Shown: positions 8,271-16,092 of the stretch, in pieces
Numbering within the stretch: the first letter of the stretch is position 1
Layout of the letters: every line of letters starts with the position of its first letter
Assembly: GCA_900540955.1 (NCBI GenBank)
Contig: UQIF01000001.1
Span: 124,001-188,000, forward strand
Length of the DNA: 64,000 nucleotides
Reading direction: 5' to 3'
Origin: an uncultured Olsenella sp.
GTDB lineage: Bacteria > Actinomycetota > Coriobacteriia > Coriobacteriales > Atopobiaceae
Program-made: the position numbers and the translations under genes
The notes under the pieces: model-generated
Told to the model about the DNA's origin: nothing
The model's database searches: none
Seen by the model: the letters and a program-made list of their open reading frames with translations, nothing else

Positions 8271-8277
8271 AATCGGC

Positions 8278-9444
8278 ATGGCTAATCGTTTTGTCCTCAA
8301 CACCGTCAGCTATCACGGTAAGGGCGCCATCAAGGAGATCCCGGGCGAGATTACCCGTCGCGGCTACAAGAAGGTCTTCGTCTGTTCCGACCCCGACCTC
8401 GTCAAGTTCGGCGTGACCTCCAAGGTCACCGACGAGCTCGACGCCGCCGGCATCGCCTGGTCCCTCTACTCCGAGATCAAGCCCAACCCCACCATCAAGA
8501 ACGTTCAGGACGGCGTCGAGGCGTTCAAGGCGGCCGAGGCCGACTGCATCGTGACCATCGGCGGCGGCTCCTCCATGGACACCGCCAAGGCCATCGGCAT
8601 CATCATCGAGAACCCCGAGTTCGCCGACGTGCGTTCCCTCGAGGGCGTCGCCCCCACCAAGAACCACGCGGTCTTCACCATCGCCGTGCCCACCACCGCC
8701 GGCACCGCTGCCGAGGTCACTATTAACTACGTGATCACCGACCCCGAGAAGGTCCGCAAGTTCGTCTGCGTCGACACCAACGACATCCCCGAGGTCGCCG
8801 TCGTCGACCCTGACATGATGGCCTCCATGCCCGCCGGCCTCACCGCCGCCACCGGCATGGACGCGCTCACCCACGCCATCGAGGGCTACACCACCAAGGG
8901 CGCCTGGGAGCTCTCCGACATGTTCCACTTCAAGGCCATCGAGCTCATCTCCAAGAACCTCCGCGACTCCGTCGCCGAGGCGAAGAGCGGCGTTCCGGCC
9001 TCCGGCCGCGAGGGCATGGCGCTCGGCCAGTACATCGCCGGCATGGGCTTCTCCAACGTCGGCCTCGGCATCGACCACGCCATGGCCCACACGCTTTCCG
9101 CCCACTACGACACCCCGCACGGCGTCGCTTGCGCCATGCTGCTCCCGATTGCGATGGAGTTCAACAAGCCCGTCGTGACCAAGCGTCTGGCTGAGGTCGC
9201 CGTCGCCATGGGCGTCGACACCACCGGCATGAGCGAGGACGAGGCTGCCGACGCCGCCATCGCCGCCGTCAAGCAGCTCTCCGAAGACGTGCAGATCCCG
9301 CACGTCTGCGAGGCCATGAAGGCCGACGAGATCGAGGTCCTGGCCAAGGACGCCATGGCCGACGCCTGCTTCCCGGGCAACCCGCGCGAGGCCACGCTCG
9401 ACGACGTCATCGAGCTCTTCAAGAAGATCTGCCCCTCCGCGTAG
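8278..9444 (+). CDS. fucO: Iron-dependent alcohol dehydrogenase, lactaldehyde reductase type
   Basis: A 388-residue group III (iron-activated) dehydrogenase that resembles FucO, the lactaldehyde:propanediol oxidoreductase, from end to end. Diagnostic segments are MANRFVLN, the NAD-binding GGGSSMDTAKAIG, FADVRSLEG, IPTTAGTAAEVTINYVITD, and the metal ligands in GMDALTHAIEG (Asp, His), GIDHAMAHTL and DTPHGVA (His residues). It would regenerate NAD+ by reducing L-lactaldehyde from fucose or rhamnose breakdown to 1,2-propanediol. Other small aldehydes are possible. ATG 8278 has ACGGAGG seven bases upstream. Codon use is strongly biased to GGC, GCC, AAG and ATC, suggesting high expression. No fucose genes adjoin it. 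A palindromic repeat follows the stop. Confidence 0.88.
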   Translation: MANRFVLNTVSYHGKGAIKEIPGEITRRGYKKVFVCSDPDLVKFGVTSKVTDELDAAGIAWSLYSEIKPNPTIKNVQDGVEAFKAAEADCIVTIGGGSSMDTAKAIGIIIENPEFADVRSLEGVAPTKNHAVFTIAVPTTAGTAAEVTINYVITDPEKVRKFVCVDTNDIPEVAVVDPDMMASMPAGLTAATGMDALTHAIEGYTTKGAWELSDMFHFKAIELISKNLRDSVAEAKSGVPASGREGMALGQYIAGMGFSNVGLGIDHAMAHTLSAHYDTPHGVACAMLLPIAMEFNKPVVTKRLAEVAVAMGVDTTGMSEDEAADAAIAAVKQLSEDVQIPHVCEAMKADEIEVLAKDAMADACFPGNPREATLDDVIELFKKICPSA

Positions 9445-9449
9445 CCTGG

Positions 9450-9508
9450 CGTGAACAGCGTGAACAGGGGACGTACCCTGTTCACGCGTCCCCTGTTCAC
9501 GTTCACGC
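9450..9508. repeat. REP-like palindromic element A
   Basis: A 15-bp perfect inverted repeat, CGTGAACAGGGGACG (9459-9473) and CGTCCCCTGTTCACG (9487-9501), lies inside an outer GCGTGAA (9450-9456) / TTCACGC (9502-9508). The inner ACCCTGTTCACG also repeats part of the right arm. It begins six bases after the fucO stop. It shares the GGGGACG core and palindromic design with the element at 53161. Confidence 0.7.
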
Positions 9509-9522
9509 GAAGAGGTGGCATC

Positions 9523-9596
9523 TTGCTCGCCGACTTGGCACAATAGACTGGCGTGCCCGGCTCCGCCTATGTGCGCGGGCCGGGCATTTCTTTTTT
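9523..9596 (+). promoter_or_regulatory. Promoter-like boxes and hairpin ahead of the M42 peptidase gene
   Basis: TTGCTC (9523-9528) and TAGACT (9544-9549) resemble -35 and -10 boxes, although the spacing is only 15 bp. Immediately after comes a stem GCCCGGC (9555-9561) / GCCGGGC (9579-9585) and then a T-rich tract to 9596. The hairpin may terminate fucO transcripts or lie in the leader of the next gene. Confidence 0.5.
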
Positions 9597-9626
9597 CCTC
9601 AGCTCAAATCACAGAAGGGCGTGTCC

Positions 9627-10646
9627 ATGGATTCCGTGGTCGACTACATAACCGAACAGCTCAGTGAGCTCACCTCCATTCCCAGCCCCACCGGCTTCAC
9701 CTCTAGGGTGACCGCGTACGTCTCGAGGACGCTCGAGGGCATGGGCTTTGCGCCCGAGCTCTCCAACAAGGGCAACGTGCTCGTGGAACTCGGCGGCGAG
9801 GGCAGGCCGCTCGTGCTCGCCAGCCACGTCGACACGCTCGGCGCCATGGTCCGCTCCGTCAAGGACAACGGCCGCCTGCGTCCCACCACGCTCGGCGGCC
9901 ACCAGTGGTCGACCGCCGACGGGGAGAACTGCACGGTGCACACGCGCGACGGCCGCGTCTACACGGGCGTCGTCTTGAACACCGAGCCCTCGATCCACGT
10001 CGCCGACGAGAAGGTCGAGCAGGTCGAGAAGAACATGGAGATCCTGCTCGACGAGAACGTCGACACAAAGAAGGGCGTGGCAGAGCTCGGCGTCCAGACG
10101 GGCGACATCATCGCCATGGACCCGCGCACAACCGTTACCCCGAGCGGCTACATCAAGAGTCGCTTTCTGGACGACAAGCTTTCCGCCGCCATTCTTCTGG
10201 GCCTTGCGCGTGAGGTATCTGAGGGCAGGGTCTCGCTCGCCCGCAAGGTCTATCTTCTCTTCACCGTCTATGAGGAGGTCGGGCACGGCGGCGCCTTCGT
10301 GCCCGCGGACACGCTCGATATGCTGAGCGTGGACATGGGCTGCGTCGGCGACGACCTCGGCTGCACCGAGCGCATGGTCTCCATCTGCGCCAAGGACTCG
10401 GGCGGCCCGTACAACTACGACCTGGTGAGCGAGCTCGCCTCCATCGCCCGCGAGCTTGAGCTCGGCTACGCCATCGACGTGTACCCGCACTACAGCTCCG
10501 ACGTCGAGGCGACACTGTGCGCCGGCTACGATATCCGCCACGGCCTCATCGGCCCGGGCGTTTATGCGAGCCACAACTACGAGCGCTCCCACGTGGATGG
10601 CGTTCGCAATACTTTCGAGCTTGTCCGCGCTTTCGTGGGCCGATAA
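9627..10646 (+). CDS. M42-family metallopeptidase (glutamyl aminopeptidase-like)
   Basis: A 339-residue co-catalytic metallopeptidase of the PepA/FrvX/TET group. Metal-site segments are SHVDTLG near residue 62, SRFLDDKLSA (bridging Asp), TVYEEVGHGG (general base Glu-Glu) and the late YPHYSSDVE and GVYASHNYERSH. A PDZ-like insertion sits between the first and second metal ligands, as is usual. These enzymes remove N-terminal residues from peptides in the cytoplasm, often as dodecamers. I took ATG 9627 because AGAAGGGC (9613-9620) is well placed for it and too close to the alternative GTG 9621. It is single or loosely grouped with the downstream hydrolase gene (57-bp gap). Confidence 0.87.
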   Translation: MDSVVDYITEQLSELTSIPSPTGFTSRVTAYVSRTLEGMGFAPELSNKGNVLVELGGEGRPLVLASHVDTLGAMVRSVKDNGRLRPTTLGGHQWSTADGENCTVHTRDGRVYTGVVLNTEPSIHVADEKVEQVEKNMEILLDENVDTKKGVAELGVQTGDIIAMDPRTTVTPSGYIKSRFLDDKLSAAILLGLAREVSEGRVSLARKVYLLFTVYEEVGHGGAFVPADTLDMLSVDMGCVGDDLGCTERMVSICAKDSGGPYNYDLVSELASIARELELGYAIDVYPHYSSDVEATLCAGYDIRHGLIGPGVYASHNYERSHVDGVRNTFELVRAFVGR

Positions 10647-10703
10647 GGGACTTGATGCTTTGCGGCCCGCGGTGACGACCCCGGGCCGGGGAGGAGGGGC
10701 GCC

Positions 10704-11882
10704 ATGGCCGACGTGAGGGACTATCTCGAGATGCGCGCAGACGTCTTGCTGGGCGAGCGCTCCTTCAACGACGTCGACAACGTCATACTGGCGAGCCTGT
10801 CATACCTCGATCTGCACGGGATCGCGGACGTAAGCGGCGTCGCGAGGCTGAGCGTGCGCAAGGCCTGCGAGGCGTTCCTTAGGCGCGCGGCGGGGGAGGG
10901 CGTCGCGCCGTGGGTCCGCTCGCTCGCCTCCATCGACGACCGCTTCGTTCGCGCGCTTGGCGACTCTGCGCGCTTCGGCTGCGCCATGGTGCGCGACTAC
11001 GTCGACGTCACTGATGACGAGCGGACGCTCCAGTTCGCCGCCTTGACCGTCGACTTGCCCGACGGGTGCTCATACGTGTCGTTTCGCGGGACCGACAACA
11101 GCCTCGTCGGCTGGAAAGAGGACTTCATGCTGAGCTTCCGGGTGACGGGGGCCCAGCGCTCTGCCGCGGCCTATCTTGAGCGGGAGGCCGCGCGCGCCGT
11201 CGCGGAGGGTCGCCGGCTCTACGTCGGCGGCCATTCGAAGGGCGGCATTCTCGCGGCGTATGCGGCTACAGTGCTGCCGGAACGGCTTCGCCCCTGCTTG
11301 GTGCGCGTGTGGAGCAACGACGGCCCCGGTATGTGGGCAGGCGCCGCGCCCGCCCGCGCCGTCGAGGTGCTCGGGGGCGCGTTCACCCACATCATTCCCG
11401 CCTACGACATCGTCGGCATGCTCTTCGACGACGGGTCGAGGAAGCTCGTCGTGAGGAGCTCTGCCGACGGGGCGCTTCAGCACGACCCGATGACCTGGCA
11501 GGTCGGGCCTGGCGGGCTTGTGAAGGCGGAAGGGCTCGACCCGGATTGCGTGCGCATGAACGCCGCGCTCGCCGGCTGGCTCGACAGCATGGACCCCGAC
11601 GCGCGCGAGCGGTTCACGGAAGAGCTCTTCGATGTGCTCCAGGCGGGCGGCGCCTCGCGCCTGGACGAGATCTTGGCGAGTCCCCAGTCCATCCAGAAGG
11701 TGCTTTCGGCGCTCACTGCCGCCGACCAGCGCACGAAGGACCTGGTGCGCGAGCTTTTGGGCGCGACCATCACCGCCAACGTGGAGTCTGCCAAGGACGC
11801 CGTGGCCAACGCCCTTGCGAGGCCCGCCGGCTGGGGACTTGGGGGCAACCGGCTTTGGCCTGGCCAGCAGACCGGTCAGTAA
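10704..11882 (+). CDS. DUF2974 (Mbeg1-like) alpha/beta hydrolase
   Basis: A 392-residue protein of the Mbeg1-like family, which looks like a lipase-type hydrolase. It shows the family opening (ERSFNDVDNVILASLSYLDL, residues 18-37), an oxyanion-type segment YVSFRGTDNSLVGWKEDF, the nucleophile elbow GGHSKGGILA (Ser in GHSKG) and the later NDGPGMW. It has no signal peptide, so it is probably cytoplasmic. The substrate is unknown. The C-terminal 100 residues are helical and Ala-rich. ATG 10704 follows GGGGAGGAGGGG. It sits between the M42 peptidase and a small membrane protein on the same strand, but neither neighbour points to a function. Confidence 0.82.
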   Translation: MADVRDYLEMRADVLLGERSFNDVDNVILASLSYLDLHGIADVSGVARLSVRKACEAFLRRAAGEGVAPWVRSLASIDDRFVRALGDSARFGCAMVRDYVDVTDDERTLQFAALTVDLPDGCSYVSFRGTDNSLVGWKEDFMLSFRVTGAQRSAAAYLEREAARAVAEGRRLYVGGHSKGGILAAYAATVLPERLRPCLVRVWSNDGPGMWAGAAPARAVEVLGGAFTHIIPAYDIVGMLFDDGSRKLVVRSSADGALQHDPMTWQVGPGGLVKAEGLDPDCVRMNAALAGWLDSMDPDARERFTEELFDVLQAGGASRLDEILASPQSIQKVLSALTAADQRTKDLVRELLGATITANVESAKDAVANALARPAGWGLGGNRLWPGQQTGQ

Positions 11883-11995
11883 CCGCTCGGGCGGGGCGTT
11901 TGCGGGGCTCGTGTATTTTCCCCGTCGCGGTAGACGAGGCCGGCTTCGGGGTAGGCTGGAAAACAGTACACGTGAACCCAGATTAAGGAGTGGTC

Positions 11996-12352
11996 ATGGG
12001 ATTTATCGGAAGCTGGCTCTCCACGGCGATCGCGACGGCCGTCGCGATTTGGGTCGTCCCGGGCATCGAGGCCGTCGGGGGCTCGTGGGCTGCGCCCATC
12101 TTCACGGCGCTCGTGCTCGGTATCCTGAACGCCACCGTCAAGCCCGTGCTCAAGGTGCTTTCTTTCCCGGTCACGGTGCTCACGCTTGGGATTTTCAGCC
12201 TCGTCGTCAACGCCGTCGTGCTGGAGCTCGCGAGCTTCTTCTCCCGCAACATATTCCATGCGGGCGTCTACGTAAGCGGCTTCGGGGCCGCCGTCCTCGG
12301 CGCCGTCGTCATCAGCGTCGTGGGTACGCTCGTCAGCGGGGCGATCAACTAG
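11996..12352 (+). CDS. Small four-helix membrane protein of the phage-holin-4_2-like family
   Basis: A 118-residue protein that is almost entirely hydrophobic. Four predicted helices are visible: WLSTAIATAVAIWVVPGI, WAAPIFTALVLGILNATVKPV, VLTLGIFSLVVNAVVLELASFF and GFGAAVLGAVVISVVGTLV. The P-V-x-x-V-L-S-F-P-V-T segment after helix 2 is typical of the widespread YvlD/'phage holin family' group. Despite the name, these are usually chromosomal proteins without phage context and of unproven function. AAGGAG (11985-11990) directs the ATG at 11996 rather than the in-frame GTG at 11990. A GC-rich hairpin follows. It is flanked by a hydrolase gene and a regulator gene with no functional link apparent. 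Confidence 0.85.
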   Translation: MGFIGSWLSTAIATAVAIWVVPGIEAVGGSWAAPIFTALVLGILNATVKPVLKVLSFPVTVLTLGIFSLVVNAVVLELASFFSRNIFHAGVYVSGFGAAVLGAVVISVVGTLVSGAIN

Positions 12353-12374
12353 ATTTTTCATGCAGCTCCTCGGC

Positions 12375-12419
12375 GCGGGGCGCTCCTGGAAAAACGGGGG
12401 CGCCCCGCTTCGCTTTATT
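12375..12419 (+). terminator. Terminator after the small membrane protein gene
   Basis: A nine-bp perfect stem GCGGGGCGC (12375-12383) / GCGCCCCGC (12400-12408) is followed by a weak T-rich stretch TTCGCTTTATT. Confidence 0.7.
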
Positions 12420-12467
12420 GCGCTAAAGTGTCTGTGTGGCAACGACGCGTAAATAGAGGGGACGCAT

Positions 12468-12758
12468 ATGACGAAGACCGAGGAACACAGGCTCTACGCG
12501 GCCCTTCGCTCGCTCAAGACCGATGAAGAGGCCGCGGCGTTTCTCGGCGACCTCTGCACCCCGCGCGAGATAGACGACCTCTCGCAGCGCCTTGAGGTCG
12601 CCCTGATGCTCGACGAGGGCAGCTCCTATGCCGATGTCTCTCGGACAACGGGGGCTTCTTCCACGACGGTGAGCCGCGTCTCCAAGTGCCTGAACGGACA
12701 AAGGGGCGGCTATCGCCTTGTGCTCGAGAGGCTGAGGGGCGCCGCGGGCACGGACTAA
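12468..12758 (+). CDS. YerC/YecD-family TrpR-related regulator
   Basis: A 96-residue all-helical protein of the YerC/YecD branch of the Trp-repressor superfamily. The helix-turn-helix is SYADVSRTTGASSTTVSRVSKCL (residues 53-75), preceded by CTPREIDDLSQRLEVALML. The E-E-x-A-x-F-L-x-D-L-C-T-x-x-E block in the N-terminal half is characteristic. Its ligand is unknown. In Firmicutes the gene is commonly next to the pcrA helicase. Here the next genes encode the AddB/AddA helicase-nuclease, 79 bp on. A -10 TAAAGT lies near 12424, and GAGGGGAC precedes the ATG at 12468. A separate -10-like TACTAT near 12782 may drive addB independently. Confidence 0.87.
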   Translation: MTKTEEHRLYAALRSLKTDEEAAAFLGDLCTPREIDDLSQRLEVALMLDEGSSYADVSRTTGASSTTVSRVSKCLNGQRGGYRLVLERLRGAAGTD

Positions 12759-12837
12759 GGTTTGTTGTCCCGACCCTGTCGTACTATCTAACAAGAAGAA
12801 ACAACATCGTCGCCGCCTGTGCGGCTAAGGGGAATCC

Positions 12838-15800
12838 ATGGCCCTCCATATCGTGAAGACCGGTCGGGAAGACGTCGTCTCTCCCGCCGCCGTCGGCGCT
12901 CTGCGCCAAGCCTTGCGGCACGGTGGCCGCTCTGTGCTCCTGGCACCGTCGTTCGAGCGCGCCCTGGACGCCCAACGCGTGCTTGCCGGCATCGAGGGGC
13001 TCGGGCTTGGGGTCCAGACCACGACGCCGCTCGCCTGGGCCGGGGAGCGCTGGGGCGTCTGGGGCGACGGCCGGCGCATCGTGGACGGGCTTGCCCGTGA
13101 GGCGCTCTGCCTGCGCGTCGTCGCCCGCGCCGCGGCTCGGGAGGGCTCTCTTGTAAAGAACAACCCCGGTACGAGGTCTTTGCTGTCCGGGCTCGTCTCG
13201 CGCGGGCTGTCCTCGCTGCGCGGCGACGGCCGACCCGAGGGGCTGACGGACGCCGAGGTCGCGGTGGCCTTGCTTGCCCGAGACTACGACGCCGAGCTCG
13301 CGGGTCTTGGCCTCGTGGAGGCGTGCGACGTCATGGAGCTTCTTCCCGGGGTGCTCCCTCAGGGCGGCGGAGCCCAGATGGTGGCCGTCGGGCTTGAGGA
13401 CGCTCCCGCCTGTCAGCTCCGGCTCCTTGCCCGCCTCTCGCTCGACCGAGAGGTCACGGTTGTCCTGCGCGCGCTCGACGCGCCGGCGTCGGAGCCGGGG
13501 CGCGAGGCCGTCCGCGAGCTGATCGACCTTGCCAAGAGCGAGGGGGCGCCCCTCGATGTGGCAGAGGAGCGGGGCTGCGAGAAGCCTGGCCGCCCTGCCG
13601 AGCTCTCCGCCCTCGCGTCGTCGCTCTTTGTCCGCACGGATAGCCCGCTCCCCGCGTCCGGCGCCGTGCGCGTCGTCCTGCCCGCGGGGCCCTCGGCGGA
13701 GCTCGCCGCGATCGCCGAGGAGGTCAGTGCCCTCGCGCAGGCCGGCTCGCGCTCCGTCACCGTGGCAGCGCCCGACGTCGCCTCCGTTTGGCGCGGGCTC
13801 GCGGGAAGGCTCGCGGCGCGGGGAATCTCGTCCCGCGCTCGCCTGCGCGTCCCCGTGCGATCGACCGAGTCGGGACGCGCCCTGCTCGAGCTTGTGGACG
13901 GCGTCTCGTCGCTGGCGGAGCTCGCCGCCGAGTGGCCCGCGCCTCGCCGGCTGCCCAACCGCGATGTTCGAGTCGAACTCCGCGACATGTCCTGGTGGCC
14001 CCCGATGGGGCTCTCCGATTTCCTCGCGTCGAGGATCTCGGGCGTCGACGCCGCCCGGGCCCGGGCCCTCGATGCCCAGTGGAGATCCAACCGACTGCTC
14101 ACGCCCGCCGCGGTTCTGGAGCAGCTCCAGAACGAGCGCTCCACCTCCGCGGCGTGCGCCGCCGCCGTGCGCGAGCTTTTGCGCGGGCGGGTGGGCTCGT
14201 GCGCCTCGAAGCTCCTCGCCCCCATCGTGGAGGGCGGAAAGAAGGACGATTCCTCGCTCGAGGCCGTGGCCGTCCTCGGGCAGGCGCTCTCGGTCGGCAT
14301 GTCGCTCAAGGAATGCGGCTACTCCGCCGAGGACGCCTGCGGAGACATCTCGGCCCTGCGTGAGCTTTGGTCCGCCGCGTCCGCCCTTCTTTCCAGCTCC
14401 AGCGTCTCTCTTCGCCCCGAGCGGGTCGTCGAGGGGTCCGCGTGCGTGGCCACGGTGCTTCCCGCCGCGTCTTTCGAGGCGGCCCCGCTCTCCTGCGACG
14501 CCATCGTGCTGTGCGGCCAGACTTCCGTGGAGTCCCCCGTGTCCGCCTCCGACGACGTGCTCCACGCGATGCTTTGCGCTTACGGCGTCGAGCGTCCGAG
14601 GTCCGCCATGGCGGCCGCCCGCGCGCGTCTCGACGCAGCCGTCCGCGCCGCCCGCCGGTCGGTGTCGTTCGAGCGTTGTCTCTTTTCCGCCGACTCGAAG
14701 GAGTGCTTCTGCGGCGTGATGATGTCCGAGGCGCTTGCCTGCTACGGCCTTTCGGCCTCCGCCCCCGCCGACAAGGTGTCGCGGGTGCTCGGCGAGAGAT
14801 CCGTTCCTTTGCGCGGTGAGCTCCAGATCTCCGAGAACGCCGCCGACGCGGGAGCCTCCCCGCGGACCGAGGGCGGGTGCCGGCCGTCGCCCGCGGGACG
14901 CATCGACACCGCCCTCGCCTCCTGCGTCATGCCCCCGCAGGAGGGGACGGCCTCCGGCCTGCCGCTTCTCTCGGCATCCCAGATCGAGACCTACCTGGAA
15001 TGCCCCTACAAATGGTTCAGCCTCCGTCGCCTTCGCCTCCATGACGCGGACGCGGGCTTCGGGGGCGCGGAGGCGGGCACCTTCGCGCACCGCGTCCTCG
15101 AGGTGACCCACCGCAATCTCCTCGCATCGGCTCTGGCCAGGGCGGAGGGCTCCGACGCGCTCTTTCGCATCGAGGCGGAGGACCCCGAGGGAATGCAGTC
15201 CGAGGCCTACGTCGCCGAGGCCGAGCGGCTCGTCGCTCTGGCGCAGGCGGACCCGAGCACAAGGGTCGAGGGCTCGAGGGTCGACGCCTCCACCCTGGAC
15301 GCCGCCCGCGCGCTCCTTTCCAAGGAGTTCGACGGGCATCTATCCCATCAATACCAGCTCAAGCGCGGCAAACGGCCGATGCCGCAGGCGCTTGTCCCGC
15401 ACACGTCTGCCGAGGAAGGCAGCCTCGTGTCCTTGAGGCGCGACCTCGAGAGCCTTCTGGGCTACGAGTCCGAGATCCTCGCTGGATTCGAGCCGCGCTG
15501 CTTCGAGTGGAGCTTCGGCAAGCGGGGCGCCTACGTCGAGTACGCCGGCGTGCAGCTCACGGGCACGGTTGACCGCATCGACGTCGACGCCCACGGGCAG
15601 GCGGCCGTCATCGACTACAAGCATAAGGGCGCCCGCGGGTTCGCGTCGGAGTACGACGCCTTCGGCGAGGGCGGGGCGGCAGCGGCCATGGGCGAGGGCG
15701 GGCTCATCCTCCCCAGGCGCGTGCAGTCGCTCATCTACGGCCAGGTGGTCAGGCGCGCCTTCCCGCAGCTCAAGGTGGTCTCGGCGGTTTATCTGTGCAC

Positions 15801-16092
15801 AAAGGCGCCCCATGAGCTCGCAGGCGCCGTGGACGCCGAGGCTGCGGACAACGTCTTCGGCATGCGACCGCTCTCTTCGAGGAGGCTGCCGAAGGTCGAG
15901 GTCCCGCGCTCGGTGCGCTTCGGCGACTCCGCCGGCTCGCTCGGCATCGAGTCTTTACTCGATGCCTGCGAGGAGGCTATCGCCGCCAAGCTCGAGCGCA
16001 TGATGTCCGGCGACATCGAGGCCGACCCCGTCGACGCCCACGCCTGCGACTACTGCCCGGTGCTCAACTGCGACAAGAGGTGCTCCAAGTGA
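12838..16092 (+). CDS. addB: AddB/RexB-like PD-(D/E)XK nuclease subunit of the helicase-nuclease
   Basis: A 1084-residue partner subunit of an AddAB-type recombination complex that processes double-strand ends. The C-terminal third is a RecB-type nuclease: GTVDRIDVD (D912), AVIDYKHK (D926, K928) and a QSLIYGQV helix. Four cysteines placed as in AddB [4Fe-4S] proteins are present: C722 in ECPYKWF, C1070 and C1073 in CDYC, then C1078 or C1082. The N-terminal two thirds look like the inactive helicase-like scaffold. I see no Walker A (the first strand reads VLLAPSF), unlike Bacillus AddB and more like RexB. It overlaps addA by four bases (GTGA). Very high GC third positions match the neighbours. 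Confidence 0.88.
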   Translation: MALHIVKTGREDVVSPAAVGALRQALRHGGRSVLLAPSFERALDAQRVLAGIEGLGLGVQTTTPLAWAGERWGVWGDGRRIVDGLAREALCLRVVARAAAREGSLVKNNPGTRSLLSGLVSRGLSSLRGDGRPEGLTDAEVAVALLARDYDAELAGLGLVEACDVMELLPGVLPQGGGAQMVAVGLEDAPACQLRLLARLSLDREVTVVLRALDAPASEPGREAVRELIDLAKSEGAPLDVAEERGCEKPGRPAELSALASSLFVRTDSPLPASGAVRVVLPAGPSAELAAIAEEVSALAQAGSRSVTVAAPDVASVWRGLAGRLAARGISSRARLRVPVRSTESGRALLELVDGVSSLAELAAEWPAPRRLPNRDVRVELRDMSWWPPMGLSDFLASRISGVDAARARALDAQWRSNRLLTPAAVLEQLQNERSTSAACAAAVRELLRGRVGSCASKLLAPIVEGGKKDDSSLEAVAVLGQALSVGMSLKECGYSAEDACGDISALRELWSAASALLSSSSVSLRPERVVEGSACVATVLPAASFEAAPLSCDAIVLCGQTSVESPVSASDDVLHAMLCAYGVERPRSAMAAARARLDAAVRAARRSVSFERCLFSADSKECFCGVMMSEALACYGLSASAPADKVSRVLGERSVPLRGELQISENAADAGASPRTEGGCRPSPAGRIDTALASCVMPPQEGTASGLPLLSASQIETYLECPYKWFSLRRLRLHDADAGFGGAEAGTFAHRVLEVTHRNLLASALARAEGSDALFRIEAEDPEGMQSEAYVAEAERLVALAQADPSTRVEGSRVDASTLDAARALLSKEFDGHLSHQYQLKRGKRPMPQALVPHTSAEEGSLVSLRRDLESLLGYESEILAGFEPRCFEWSFGKRGAYVEYAGVQLTGTVDRIDVDAHGQAAVIDYKHKGARGFASEYDAFGEGGAAAAMGEGGLILPRRVQSLIYGQVVRRAFPQLKVVSAVYLCTKAPHELAGAVDAEAADNVFGMRPLSSRRLPKVEVPRSVRFGDSAGSLGIESLLDACEEAIAAKLERMMSGDIEADPVDAHACDYCPVLNCDKRCSK

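Noticed and set aside
10704..11882. DUF2974 protein as a secreted lipase or phage lysin beside a 'holin'
   Set aside because: It has no signal peptide, and the neighbouring 'phage holin family' protein belongs to a widespread chromosomal membrane family. No phage genes are present.
12784..15339. An 851-codon minus-strand frame across addB
   Set aside because: It is antisense to a protein with an intact nuclease site and Fe-S cysteines. Its low-complexity Gly/Arg/His composition is an artefact of high GC.
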